Source of the DNA: a virus
Virus record (IMG/VR): IMGVR_UViG_3300037840_000227
Coordinates: 1 to 64,000 of that record
Reading direction: 5' to 3' (one strand)
DNA: 64,000 bases
Made by a program: the position numbers and the translations under genes. Under the pieces are notes generated by a model, which did no database searches, was not told where the DNA came from, and saw nothing but the letters and a program-made list of their open reading frames with translations. Below are positions 48,939 through 57,192 of this stretch, piece after piece (positions within the stretch are counted from its first letter, which is position 1; each line of letters begins with the position of its first letter).

Positions 48939-50194
48939 TGGGCGCCGCGCCTCTCACGCCGCAGCAAATGGCTGCGACGCGCGAGGCCATTTCCAAAAGT
49001 TTGCGTCCGGACGGCTCCGTTAACGCAACGGAGGCCTCCAGGCTCCTCGGAATCACGCGCTCTGCGCTGCATCTTAGAATGCAGCGTCTCGACGAATACG
49101 ATGAGCGCTTGCGGAAGGCCGAGCATGGCGAGCTAGGCTTCGACGCGGTGCTGCCCGGCTACACGATCAAGTCGACATCCAGCGATGGCGAGAAGACTTG
49201 GGTTAAGCAGGTCAAGGAGCACGGCGGCCAGTTCGCCACTCCAACCGAGCATACCGTCAAGGGCGTCTCGGCATTGATCGACGCACAGGGCCGCGTCATT
49301 CAGCAATGGGTCAAGACGCGGCAGGGGGCGGTTGACCCGGCTGAATTAGCCCGCGGCTTAGAGGCGTCATTTGCTGACTTCGAGCCTAGCGCTGCGCCCA
49401 AACCGCCGCCGGAGGGGGACCTAGCGGATCAGCTTGCAGTCTTTCCTTGGGCAGACCCGCACCTCGGGCTCCTGGTGTGGGGGGAAGAGGCGGCGATCGA
49501 CTGGGACCTGAATACAGCCGTGAAGGTGATGAACGATGCTTTCTCGAAGGTGATTGCGCGGACGCCCGCGACAGCCAAGGCAATATTGCTCGTGGGCGGC
49601 GATACGATGCATGCCGACTCAAACGAAAATCGCACGCCTCAGAGCGGACATGCCCTTCAGGTTGACGGCCGGTTCCCCAAGGTCATGCAAATCACCTGTG
49701 AGACGATCGTCCGGAATGCTGATTTGCTTCTCTCGCACCACGGCGAGGTCGAGATTATCGTTGTCCCCGGCAACCATGACGAAATGAGCGCCTATGCGAT
49801 CGCCTACTTCCTCAACGCCTGGTATCGCAATGAGCCTCGCATGCGGGTGGACACCTCGCCCTCTCTCTTCCGGTTCAGGGAATTTGGGCGTGTGATGATC
49901 GCCACTACGCATGGGCACGCCGCGAAGATAAAGAACATGCCGGCGATCATGGCGGCGCGCGAGCCAGAGATGTGGGGACGCACCCAGCACCGCTATTGCC
50001 TCGGATTCCACATCCACCACCAGCAGAAGACAGTCTCCGAAGGCGGCGGCTGCATCACTGAGACGTTCCAGATCATCGCGCCCCAGGATGCTTGGCACTT
50101 TAACCAGGGCTACCTCTCCGGGCGCTCGCTTCAATCCATCGTCTATGACAGAGAACACGGAGAGGTCGGCCGCACCCGAGTCGCAGTCCTATAG
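48938..50194 (+). CDS. Calcineurin-like metallophosphoesterase with N-terminal HTH
   Basis: 418 residues. Residues 24-50 form an HTH (NATEASRLLGITRSALHLRMQRL). From residue 165 the metallophosphoesterase motifs appear in order: WADPHLGL, LLVGGDTMHAD, VVPGNHDEMS, ATTHGHAAK and GFHIHHQQ. Such proteins are common in tailed phages, probably nucleases or phosphodiesterases in DNA or nucleotide metabolism. Precedes HD and MazG-like genes in an apparent nucleotide-metabolism operon. Confidence 0.85.
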   Translation: MGAAPLTPQQMAATREAISKSLRPDGSVNATEASRLLGITRSALHLRMQRLDEYDERLRKAEHGELGFDAVLPGYTIKSTSSDGEKTWVKQVKEHGGQFATPTEHTVKGVSALIDAQGRVIQQWVKTRQGAVDPAELARGLEASFADFEPSAAPKPPPEGDLADQLAVFPWADPHLGLLVWGEEAAIDWDLNTAVKVMNDAFSKVIARTPATAKAILLVGGDTMHADSNENRTPQSGHALQVDGRFPKVMQITCETIVRNADLLLSHHGEVEIIVVPGNHDEMSAYAIAYFLNAWYRNEPRMRVDTSPSLFRFREFGRVMIATTHGHAAKIKNMPAIMAAREPEMWGRTQHRYCLGFHIHHQQKTVSEGGGCITETFQIIAPQDAWHFNQGYLSGRSLQSIVYDREHGEVGRTRVAVL

Positions 50195-50202
50195 GAGCAA
50201 CC

Positions 50203-50733
50203 ATGGCGCGAGTTGGAGATTGGATTCAAACCTTCACAGGCAAGCAGTTTTGGCCGCTCGATCCCCGGCCGGATGAAATCTGCATTGAGGATATTGCCCA
50301 CGCCTTATCAATGCAGTGTCGATATTCGGGGCACTCGAAAAAGTTCTACTCGGTGTGCGAGCACAGCGTCCACGTAAGTTTCACCTGCGATCCGGCGGAC
50401 GCCTTCTGGGGGCTCCTTCACGACGCCTCCGAGGCTTATATCGTCGACATTCCCCGGCCGATAAAGCCCTACCTGACGAATTACGAAAAGCTTGAGGCCT
50501 TGGTGATGGCGGCCGTATGCGAGAAGTTTGATTTGCCGAAGGAAATGCCCGCTAGTGTGAAGACGGCGGACTTCGGGATGCTCACCTCGGAAATGGAGCA
50601 ACTCATGGCGCCGCCGGCAGCCGACTGGCATATTGACCTCAATGCGCCGCGCGTGAGGCTATTCTGCTGGGATCCTGACACGGCTCGGCGCATGTTCTTG
50701 CACCGCTTCAATCAACTGGCCTTTGGGGGATGA
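50203..50733 (+). CDS. HD-domain nucleotide phosphohydrolase (YfbR/DatZ-like)
   Basis: 176 residues. CRYSGHSKKFYSVCEHSVHVS and LLHDASEAYIVDIPRPIKP give the HD metal site (H…HD…D) of the YfbR 5'-nucleotidase / phage DatZ group; length also fits. DatZ removes dATP in phages that use 2-aminoadenine. The next gene overlaps it (ATGA) and is a MazZ-like DUF6378 protein, the other typical partner. dATP specificity cannot be judged from sequence alone. Confidence 0.82.
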   Translation: MARVGDWIQTFTGKQFWPLDPRPDEICIEDIAHALSMQCRYSGHSKKFYSVCEHSVHVSFTCDPADAFWGLLHDASEAYIVDIPRPIKPYLTNYEKLEALVMAAVCEKFDLPKEMPASVKTADFGMLTSEMEQLMAPPAADWHIDLNAPRVRLFCWDPDTARRMFLHRFNQLAFGG

Positions 50734-51038
50734 CGATGGCCAAGCGCCTCAACCGACGCGAGCTGGCCGAGCACGTCGGTCAGCTTATCGCCTCGGAGCG
50801 GAATGCGACGCATGGCGATCCGCATATCCAGTTCGCCTGCCAGCGGGCGCTTATGGAGGTTCTCGAGCGCCATCCCTCCTTCGCCGAGCTGGGCCCCACC
50901 GAGCGCCACGCAATGGAGATGATCACGACGAAGATCTCGAGGATCGCGTGCGGAGCCAATATCCAGGACACATGGGTTGATATCAGCGGCTATGCCCTGA
51001 TCGCGGCCGAAGTTGCGGAGAAGCCGCTCACCAAATGA
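50730..51038 (+). CDS. DUF6378 / MazG-like nucleotide pyrophosphohydrolase
   Basis: 102 residues. RNATHGDPHIQFACQRALM, AMEMITTKISRIACGAN and TWVDISGYALIAAEV fit the short all-alpha DUF6378 family related to MazG and MazZ, with the conserved GD…F, K…R and D..GYA residues. In 2-aminoadenine phages MazZ makes dGMP from dGTP for PurZ. Translationally coupled to the HD gene. PurZ is not in this window. Confidence 0.75.
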   Translation: MTMAKRLNRRELAEHVGQLIASERNATHGDPHIQFACQRALMEVLERHPSFAELGPTERHAMEMITTKISRIACGANIQDTWVDISGYALIAAEVAEKPLTK

Positions 51039-51050
51039 GGGGATACGGAC

Positions 51051-51626
51051 TTGACGCATCTCAACTATGTGCGAAACACCTCCGGGTTGCCCGCAACGAT
51101 TGAGCAGGCGAAATTGATGGGAACTACCCAGTATTTCACGGGTATCCCATGCGCCCGAGGGCACATAGCGCCCAGAACATTAAGTAGCCGTGGATGTGTG
51201 GAGTGTGTTCGTCTCCACCGCTTAAAATATTTGTCTGTTCCTGAGAACAGGGAGAAGCTTAGAGCCACTCGCAATAGGAAATGCGAACGGGAGACATTCG
51301 CCAAACGGAAACGAAATCTTAAGACGTGGGCATGGACTATAATTACTAATCTGCGCTCGCGCGCGAAACAAAAGGGTCTTGAGTGCTCTATCCTTCCGAG
51401 CGACATCTTCGTTCCGACTGTGTGTCCTGTCCTTGGCATTCCTCTTATGGCGGGTGCAGAATCTCCTAAGGCCAACTGGCCTTCAGTAGACCGCGTAGAT
51501 AATGCCTGCGGCTATGTGAAGGGGAATATCCGGGTGATCAGCGCACGCGCAAACCACTTAAAAAGCGACGCAACTGTCGAAGAGATAAGGAGCCTTCTTG
51601 CCTATATGGAGGGAAGGCTATTTTGA
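51051..51626 (+). CDS. HNH endonuclease with N-terminal zinc module
   Basis: 191 residues from TTG 51051 (next internal ATG would remove the zinc module). CARGH…CVEC near residues 34-54 bind zinc; the C-terminal nuclease part has CPVLGIPLMAG and SVDRVDNACGYVKGNIRVISARANHLKSD, a pattern of endonuclease VII/HNH-type phage nucleases. Stop overlaps the next TTG start. Confidence 0.78.
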   Translation: MTHLNYVRNTSGLPATIEQAKLMGTTQYFTGIPCARGHIAPRTLSSRGCVECVRLHRLKYLSVPENREKLRATRNRKCERETFAKRKRNLKTWAWTIITNLRSRAKQKGLECSILPSDIFVPTVCPVLGIPLMAGAESPKANWPSVDRVDNACGYVKGNIRVISARANHLKSDATVEEIRSLLAYMEGRLF

Positions 51627-52090
51627 CTACAATTGCCGTCAGAAAAGGAGCGCTTGCCACCGACAGCCGAGTCACGTCCGAGGACGGCCTTTCGCCTGAG
51701 ACGACGAAGAAGGCCTGGATCAGCCAGAAGCATAAGGCGATCTTCGCCTGTGCGGGAGATCTGGCGAACGTCAACGCCGCCGCGAAAATGGTTGAGGCTA
51801 AAAGGAAATTGCCATGGGACGCGCCGACTGCTTGGGCGCACCGCGACATGCCGGACCTCGATGATTCGATCATCATTGTCCTGCGCAAGGATGGCCGCAT
51901 GTTCGTCATAGAGGCGCAAGGCTGGTATGAGTCGGAGAGTCCGTTCTATGCCGTCGGCTCCGGCGCGATGGCGGCGCTAGCGGCGATGAAAATGGGCGCT
52001 AGCGCGCAGCGGGCGGTCAAGATCGCGATCGAGCTCGATCATATGTCGGGGCCTCCCGTGGTAGTCTTCAAAACCTCGGATATTCGCTAA
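51623..52090 (+). CDS. HslV/proteasome beta-like Ntn-hydrolase
   Basis: 155 residues from TTG 51623, overlapping the HNH stop (TTGA). After Met removal the chain starts Thr-Thr-Ile-Ala, followed by ATDSR (Asp14) and TKKAWI, matching N-terminal Thr, Asp and Lys of HslV/proteasome beta subunits. AIFACAGDLANVNAAAKMV and YAVGSGAMAALAAMKMGASA are also typical. Phage versions occur without an HslU ATPase gene; none is seen here. Probable self-compartmentalising peptidase; substrate unknown. Confidence 0.83.
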   Translation: MTTIAVRKGALATDSRVTSEDGLSPETTKKAWISQKHKAIFACAGDLANVNAAAKMVEAKRKLPWDAPTAWAHRDMPDLDDSIIIVLRKDGRMFVIEAQGWYESESPFYAVGSGAMAALAAMKMGASAQRAVKIAIELDHMSGPPVVVFKTSDIR

Positions 52091-52155
52091 TCGACAATTC
52101 GCCGTGCGCAAGCCCCTGATTGGGACTATGCTGGGGGAGACAAAGCGGGGATCTC

Positions 52156-52521
52156 ATGAGAGCGCTTATCGCTTCCCTCCTTCTCTTCGCCGCCCCGACA
52201 GTGGCCGGCGCCGTCTCTTGCGAGCAGGACGCGGCGCCTATCAAGGCTGCGATTACGGACAAGGGCGGACGCTGGATCGAACTCAATCACGATCAGCGGA
52301 TGTTTGTCGCCGCCTATTATATCCTCTCGCCCGCCACACCCTCCAACGCGCCGCTGGGGGACAAGACTGTCCTTGCCAAGTTGCCGGGCGATAAGGGAGG
52401 CCTTTTAATTTGGCTGGACGGCGACAAGGCCTGCGTGGCGCTCCCGATCCCAGACGAGCTCCTTACCCTCATGGACGATGTGACAAGCGGCGAGGTCCAT
52501 CACGTAGGAAGCGGTTCGTGA
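52156..52521 (+). CDS. Small secreted protein upstream of endolysin
   Basis: 121 residues from ATG 52156 with signal peptide (MRALIASLLLFAAPTVAGA). Mature part has WIELNHDQRMFVAAYYILSP and CVALPIPDELLTLM with two cysteines. Position directly before the endolysin suggests a periplasmic lysis or superinfection-related role; not recognised. Confidence 0.6.
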   Translation: MRALIASLLLFAAPTVAGAVSCEQDAAPIKAAITDKGGRWIELNHDQRMFVAAYYILSPATPSNAPLGDKTVLAKLPGDKGGLLIWLDGDKACVALPIPDELLTLMDDVTSGEVHHVGSGS

Positions 52522-52530
52522 GGGCTCCCG

Positions 52531-53595
52531 ATGGGCGACTGGCTCGGGTTTGATCCAACTCCCTACACACCAGATGAATGGATCGCGCATGTCGCGTCGC
52601 TTGATCTATCGAAGATGCTATGGAAGCCGAGCAAAATTGTTCTTCACGCCACCGGGCTACCGACATTATCGCAATGGGTTGAGCTGGGGCCGGCTCATGA
52701 CGCGCGGCTACGCAACCTCGAAGCGCTTTATCAAGGCATGGGCTGGAAACATGGCCCCCATGCGTTTGTTTCACGCTCGCATATCAACGGGTTCTCGACT
52801 CTCTATGATCGCGGTACGCACGATTCCTGCGAAAACGCCGTCGCCTTCGGGATAGAGCAGGCTGGCAACTACAATATCGGCTACGACGCCTACCTGACCG
52901 GCGACGGCGCGCTTGTCCGCACAAACGCGATCTTGTGCGTATCGACTTTGGCGTTGAGATTCCATGTCGCAGAAGTCGATATCATCCCCCACTCGGCTTG
53001 CCGGGCCGACGGTCATTTCAATTGTCCGGGCAATGAAAACGACATGGGCCTCTTCGTGCGTGACGTGCGCGCCAAGATGGTTGATCTGCTGAACCACCCG
53101 GCGACCGGATCCTCCTTTTCCCTGCCGCCATGGCCGGCGCCCGGCGATCCCTTCTTCGCCCTCGGCGCGCGGGTGTGGAACAAGTGGCTATCGCTTGCCT
53201 ATGACGTCCCAGCGGTTGCCGCCCTGACCGGGCGCGGCGAAGGTGAATGCTCGTTGAATGTCAAACTCCGCGGCGACAGCGGAACGGCTGGAGGGCTCTA
53301 TCAGTGGCATAAGCCGCGCCGCGACTTGATTCTCGCCGGTTGCGGGATCGATGTCTGGGCGGAACCGGACATAGAGAAGCATGTCGCGGCCGCGCACTGG
53401 GAATTGCATAATAGCGAGCGTGTCGCGCTCGAAAAGATCGAGGCGGCGACAACGATTGCCGATGCGGGCGCGGCCGTCGCGGTCTTCTATTGCCGCGCCG
53501 GCGCGCCGCTGGCTGCCCAAAAGACAGGCGCCTATGCCCAGCGGTGGGCGACACTGTTTCAAAATGATCCAAGCCTTCTTCAGGTTTCGCCCTAA
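52531..53595 (+). CDS. Endolysin: amidase_2-like plus lysozyme-like domain
   Basis: 354 residues. The N-terminal half is an N-acetylmuramoyl-L-alanine amidase: KIVLHATG (His39), PHAFVSRSHINGFS, NIGYDAYLTG and IIPHSACRADGHFNCPGN supply zinc ligands. The C-terminal half (about residues 215-345) resembles the tail-lysozyme fold: GRGEGECSLNVKLRGDSGTAGGLYQWH. Two cell-wall activities in one protein are therefore likely. No signal peptide, so it needs a holin. Confidence 0.82.
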   Translation: MGDWLGFDPTPYTPDEWIAHVASLDLSKMLWKPSKIVLHATGLPTLSQWVELGPAHDARLRNLEALYQGMGWKHGPHAFVSRSHINGFSTLYDRGTHDSCENAVAFGIEQAGNYNIGYDAYLTGDGALVRTNAILCVSTLALRFHVAEVDIIPHSACRADGHFNCPGNENDMGLFVRDVRAKMVDLLNHPATGSSFSLPPWPAPGDPFFALGARVWNKWLSLAYDVPAVAALTGRGEGECSLNVKLRGDSGTAGGLYQWHKPRRDLILAGCGIDVWAEPDIEKHVAAAHWELHNSERVALEKIEAATTIADAGAAVAVFYCRAGAPLAAQKTGAYAQRWATLFQNDPSLLQVSP

Positions 53596-53708
53596 TGGAC
53601 AGCGGCGACTGCGCCTTTTGGGCCGGCGTCGTTTTGTGTATAGCCGTTGGATGGATTGTCATCGGCTTAGCCTTCGAATCAGTTATGAGATGGAGAGGAA
53701 GGGAATAG
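53595..53708 (+). CDS. 37-residue single-span membrane peptide
   Basis: ATG overlaps the endolysin TAA (TAATG). MDSGDCAFWAGVVLCIAVGWIVIGLAFESVM spans the membrane once and ends with a basic RWRGRE tail. Position just after the endolysin suggests a holin or spanin-like role. Too short for usual gene finders. Confidence 0.6.
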   Translation: MDSGDCAFWAGVVLCIAVGWIVIGLAFESVMRWRGRE

Positions 53709-53712
53709 GCGC

Positions 53713-54057
53713 ATGAAATTCGAGCTCGATCCGAAGACTGTCCAGTATATCTGCGCTACATTTGCCCTGATCGGGCTTCTCGCGACTGCGTCGCCCTCCA
53801 TGTTTCCGTCCTATCTGCCGGCCGGTGTCGTCGCCGATGTCATCCAGACCGCCGGCTTCTTGACTTTCCTGTGGAACGGCTTCAACGCGATCACTCATGG
53901 GTTCTCGTCCTCGAGGCCTGGCCCGTGGGCGCCGCAGGATCCCCCTGTCGTCGTCGAGGCGCAGAAAGTCGCCGATCTTCCCCCGACAGCCGGCCCGGTG
54001 CTGATCGCCGACACCAAGGCCGCGGCGACACAGGCCGTCCTTAACCACCAACCCTGA
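53713..54057 (+). CDS. Candidate holin (two hydrophobic segments)
   Basis: 114 residues. Hydrophobic stretches at about residues 11-32 (YICATFALIGLLATASPSM) and 36-60 (PAGVVADVIQTAGFLTFLWNGF) are followed by a Pro/Ala-rich tail. This is holin-like and next to the endolysin. Start ATG 53713 lies 4 bp after the small peptide gene. Confidence 0.6.
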   Translation: MKFELDPKTVQYICATFALIGLLATASPSMFPSYLPAGVVADVIQTAGFLTFLWNGFNAITHGFSSSRPGPWAPQDPPVVVEAQKVADLPPTAGPVLIADTKAAATQAVLNHQP

Positions 54058-54068
54058 AGGAGAAGCAA

Positions 54069-54413
54069 ATGAGAAAGATCGCCATCTTCGCCCTCGCGGC
54101 GTCGCTGTTCACCTCGGCTTGCGCGAGTTCGCAGATTTCGCAGACCGAGCAGGCCATTATCACCGATGTCCAGGCCATCACGGTTCCTCTGTGCGGGTTC
54201 CTGCCGGCCGCTGCGTCGATCGGCTCCATCTTCCTCGCCGGGGACCCGGCGCTTGCGACGGCCGAGCAGATCGCCAATGCCGTCTGCGCCGCAGTGAACG
54301 GGACAGCGCCTCCGGCGGCGGCCCGAGCAATGCGCAAGCGCGGCAATGGCCTCCCGGCGATCATCGTGAATGGGCGCCCAGTGGTGGTTAACGGCTCCTA
54401 CGTCACGCACTAA
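54069..54413 (+). CDS. Predicted lipoprotein (possible spanin component)
   Basis: 114 residues with lipobox FTSAC (Cys18) after a short hydrophobic leader and strong SD (AAGGAG) upstream. The mature part is Ala-rich, with cysteines at about 41 and 78. In a lysis cassette a small lipoprotein is often the outer-membrane spanin, but no inner spanin is clearly paired. Confidence 0.65.
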   Translation: MRKIAIFALAASLFTSACASSQISQTEQAIITDVQAITVPLCGFLPAAASIGSIFLAGDPALATAEQIANAVCAAVNGTAPPAAARAMRKRGNGLPAIIVNGRPVVVNGSYVTH

Positions 54414-54426
54414 GGGAGCGGCGCCC

Positions 54427-54624
54427 ATGTTCATCCTTTACTTTCTGATGGACCTGGGCGCCATCATCCTTGGCGTCATCGTGACGGTTGCTCTCTTCGG
54501 CGCCGACGTTATGTGGGCTGGCGATTCGCCGGGTACGGCGCCGTGGTGGATATGGGCCGTCACCGCCATAGGGCCGCTCATGACGATTGCCGGTATCGTG
54601 GGACTTGTGAGGCTTTTCCTCTAG
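54427..54624 (+). CDS. Small two-span membrane protein
   Basis: 65 residues from ATG 54427. MFILYFLMDLGAIILGVIVTVALFG and WIWAVTAIGPLMTIAGIVGLVRLF are two transmembrane segments separated by a short charged loop (GADVMWAGDSPGTAP). Alternative holin candidate or accessory lysis protein. Confidence 0.6.
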   Translation: MFILYFLMDLGAIILGVIVTVALFGADVMWAGDSPGTAPWWIWAVTAIGPLMTIAGIVGLVRLFL

Positions 54625-54633
54625 GAGATTCGG

Positions 54634-55041
54634 ATGACTTCTCCTGTAACCATCGTGGCTATGTTCAATCAGGCGCTCAGTAAAGTCACGCTGAGCCAAT
54701 CCGGGCCGAGCGCCGCGACTGTCCAGACGCGTGTCTGGAACCCAGGCAGTGATCCGAACGGCAATCCGGACAAGGATGTCACCATCGCCCTGACGAATTG
54801 CGTCGCGAGCGCGGATGGCTCCCTTTTTGATTCCCTTGGCCCGCATGTCCTGTGGTTCCAGCCGAAGGTGATGATCACCTTGGCAGCCCCCAAGACAACG
54901 CCGCCGACGTGGACAGTCGAGGTGAATGTTGGGGATGCTGGGCCGGAGAGCGGTGATACCGTCGCGCGGATCAGCCAAGCCGACTTTACCTCCGCGATCG
55001 CCTGGGTGCGCGGATGCGGATTCCCCCTTTTAGTAGACTGA
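54634..55041 (+). CDS. Hypothetical beta-rich protein
   Basis: 135 residues. Beta-type sequence (PVTIVAMFNQALSKVTLSQSG, KVMITLAAPKTTPPTWTVEVNVG) with a C-terminal FTSAIAWVRGCGFPLL. Resembles small phage structural or coat-associated proteins, but is not recognised. It lies among membrane proteins of the lysis region. Confidence 0.6.
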   Translation: MTSPVTIVAMFNQALSKVTLSQSGPSAATVQTRVWNPGSDPNGNPDKDVTIALTNCVASADGSLFDSLGPHVLWFQPKVMITLAAPKTTPPTWTVEVNVGDAGPESGDTVARISQADFTSAIAWVRGCGFPLLVD

Positions 55042-55047
55042 GCATCG

Positions 55048-55302
55048 GTGTGCGGCCCTGGCGCGTTCTGGCCCTGGCTCGTCACCACGTCGTTGTGGGC
55101 ATTCCTCGGCGGCGTATTCGTTAGTTACCGCTATCATCGGTTTCTCGGCGAGTTTCGCGATGAACAGCTTGAGCAAATAAAGGCCGCGTTTCTCGCGATT
55201 GGAAAGGATATTGAGGATGACGCCGGAGGCGCGCAAGAAACGGAACGAAGCAGTGCGGCGATGGATAGCCAAGAATCCGGAGAAGATCGCGGCGTACCGT
55301 AG
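55048..55302 (+). CDS. Small membrane-anchored protein overlapping an HNH gene
   Basis: 84 residues from GTG 55048: a single transmembrane segment near residues 7-26 (FWPWLVTTSLWAFLGGVFVSY), then a charged helical tail (ConfirmED by FRDEQLEQIKAAFLAIGKDI). The last 86 bp overlap the HNH gene start. Topology (N-terminal anchor, helical periplasmic tail) resembles an inner-membrane spanin, although a coding tail reshaped by the HNH insertion is possible. Confidence 0.5.
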   Translation: MCGPGAFWPWLVTTSLWAFLGGVFVSYRYHRFLGEFRDEQLEQIKAAFLAIGKDIEDDAGGAQETERSSAAMDSQESGEDRGVP

Positions 55303-55930
55303 ACGGTACTACGACGTCAACTATGAGAGAATAAGAGAGCGCGCCAAGGAGGCGGCCCGTAAACGACGGCAGGAGCGGCCGGAATATGATGCAGATGTCG
55401 CTCGTCGTTATCGAGAGCGCCATCCTGATAGATCTGCTGAGAGCGCTAAACGCTATCGCCAGAAACACCGCGAAGAGCGCGCCGTTCAAAATAAGGCATG
55501 GCGAGACGCTCACCCTGAATATACAAAAGAGCAAGCTAAGAAACGATTGGAGCGCAACCCGACGATACATGCTGAGAGGTATGCGCATAACAAAGATCGC
55601 ATGCAGATAGCCGCGCTCCAGTGGCGAAAAGACAATCCAGACAAAGCACGGGACATCAACAGCCGTAGTGCCCATAGGCGTCGTGCTGAGCGCAACAACT
55701 CTGACGAGCACTATACGCTTACTCAACTACGCGCGCTCAGGGAAAAATCAGGCGGTCGGTGCGCCTATTGTGATACTAAGGGACGCATGACGATTGATCA
55801 CATCGTCTCCTTGCGGCAGGGAGGCTCAAATAGCATACGCAATATCCAGTTCTTGTGTAAGCCATGTAACTCAGCCAAGCAGGACAAGAACCCGATAGTC
55901 TTTGCTCAAGAAAAAGGACTACTCCTATGA
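55217..55930 (+). CDS. HNH endonuclease with long basic coiled region
   Basis: 237 residues from ATG 55217 (TTGAGG just upstream). Residues 1-150 are a very basic Arg/Lys/Glu helix with R-x-R-Y and NPEK/HPD/NPDK repeats, likely a DNA-binding spacer. The C-terminal HNH is GGRCAYCDTKGRMTIDHIVSLRQGG with FLCKPCNSAKQDK (two CxxC motifs, D-H, N). Overlaps both neighbours, typical of homing genes. Confidence 0.82.
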   Translation: MTPEARKKRNEAVRRWIAKNPEKIAAYRRRYYDVNYERIRERAKEAARKRRQERPEYDADVARRYRERHPDRSAESAKRYRQKHREERAVQNKAWRDAHPEYTKEQAKKRLERNPTIHAERYAHNKDRMQIAALQWRKDNPDKARDINSRSAHRRRAERNNSDEHYTLTQLRALREKSGGRCAYCDTKGRMTIDHIVSLRQGGSNSIRNIQFLCKPCNSAKQDKNPIVFAQEKGLLL

Positions 55931-56700
55931 AGTTCGGCAGAAATCGTCCTATCGCTCGCGGACCTCGTTTCGCAGTCAAGAACTATTTAATGGCGAGCCT
56001 TCCTGATCCGCCTTCGACAATCAATTACGCGCCAAAGGCGCAACCATTTCTAGCGAACCCGCTTGGTAATACAGACTTAGGGGATTGCACATGTGCCGGG
56101 ATCTTCCATCTTGGGGGCCTCTGGCTCGGCAATGCCGGCGCGTCTATTCTACTTACGCAAGACCAGTGCATCGACCTTTACTGCAATGCCTGCGGTTATG
56201 TGCGGGGTAATCCGGATACGGATCAAGGCGGAGATGAGCAGACGGTGCTTAATTATGTCCAGCAGAACGGTCTCGTGCGCGGCTCCCACAAGATCACGGC
56301 ATGGATGGCCGTCAATGGATTGTCGCGCAAGGAAGTCGCGACAGCTATGTGGCTCTTCGAATCACTCTATTTCGGCATTGAGTTGCCCGATGCGTGGACC
56401 GCCGACATGGCGAGCATCCAAAACGGTTTTGTGTGGGACGTAGCTGGCGATCCAGACCCGAGTCAGGGACATTGCGTCGCAGGAGTCGGGTTTAACAATA
56501 AGGGCGTCCAGATTGATTCCTGGGGTCTCATCGGAACCATTACTTGGGCGGCGATCGCCAAGTACGCGACAACTGCGGGCAGCGGAGAACTTTATACGAT
56601 TCTCGGCCCTGACGCGATTGACAGGGCGACTGGAAAGTCCCCCGTCGGGTTCGATTCCAAGCAGCTCCTTGTTGACCTGGAATCGATGGGAATTGCTTAG
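55927..56700 (+). CDS. Papain-like cysteine peptidase-fold protein
   Basis: 257 residues. LGNTDLGDCTCAGIFHLGG provides a catalytic-type Cys54 (or Cys56); GHCVAGVGFNNKGVQIDSWG provides His182 and Asp197, in the Cys-His-Asp/Asn order of papain-like enzymes. No signal peptide. It might process virion proteins, cleave host proteins, or act on isopeptide bonds. Assigned by motif order only. Start overlaps the HNH stop by a few bases (ATGA). Confidence 0.65.
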   Translation: MKFGRNRPIARGPRFAVKNYLMASLPDPPSTINYAPKAQPFLANPLGNTDLGDCTCAGIFHLGGLWLGNAGASILLTQDQCIDLYCNACGYVRGNPDTDQGGDEQTVLNYVQQNGLVRGSHKITAWMAVNGLSRKEVATAMWLFESLYFGIELPDAWTADMASIQNGFVWDVAGDPDPSQGHCVAGVGFNNKGVQIDSWGLIGTITWAAIAKYATTAGSGELYTILGPDAIDRATGKSPVGFDSKQLLVDLESMGIA

Positions 56701-56714
56701 GCAGCCGGTGCCGC

Positions 56715-56924
56715 ATGACAAACACCTTCACCCCTGAATACTGCATCGCGCACGCTCGCTATGCCGCTGAGCAAGAGAGAGTGGCTGCGCCCTATCGGCG
56801 CGAATGGCGCACCCTCTCGCCCTATGAACAGAACAACCTCATGAAAGAGATAAGGGCTGTCCTCGATGCGCTCGAGGCGGCCGGCTATGAGAGGCCGACT
56901 GAAAAGCGGAGGGTGTTTGCGTGA
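56715..56924 (+). CDS. Small hypothetical helical protein
   Basis: 69 residues, charged and helical (AHARYAAEQERVAAPYRREW, LMKEIRAVLDALEAAGYERP). Not recognised. The stop overlaps the next GTG start. Confidence 0.6.
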   Translation: MTNTFTPEYCIAHARYAAEQERVAAPYRREWRTLSPYEQNNLMKEIRAVLDALEAAGYERPTEKRRVFA

Positions 56925-57121
56925 GCTGGCTGCTGATCTGGCTACTCATCGGCTGGATCGGCGTAGGGCTGGCCTTCGTCAAGCTGTTGTGGGGAGAGGC
57001 CAATTCTAAGAACGACTATCTGTTTGCGGTGTTCTTCACGATCGTTTACGGCGGCTTGCTCGGGCCGATCGGCGCTGCGACGGCATGGTATCTCTTCGTC
57101 TGGGAGAATAGAAAAGGCTGA
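56921..57121 (+). CDS. Small two-span membrane protein
   Basis: 66 residues from GTG 56921: WLLIWLLIGWIGVGLAFVKLLW and YLFAVFFTIVYGGLLGPIGAA are transmembrane, separated by GEANSKND. Function unknown; possibly a holin-like or superinfection-exclusion protein. Confidence 0.6.
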   Translation: MSWLLIWLLIGWIGVGLAFVKLLWGEANSKNDYLFAVFFTIVYGGLLGPIGAATAWYLFVWENRKG

Positions 57122-57164
57122 TTTCATCGCGCCAGCCCGTGGGAGCTTTATTTAGCCGTCGGGT

Positions 57165-57192
57165 GGAGATGATCGCAGGAGCGATCATCTCC
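57165..57192. repeat. Perfect 12-bp inverted repeat in an intergenic region
   Basis: GGAGATGATCGC-AGGA-GCGATCATCTCC, flanked farther out by GTCGGG and CCCGAC. It lies in the 147-bp gap before the phosphorylase gene. No U-tract follows, so it may be an operator or a rho-dependent terminator hairpin. Confidence 0.7.
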
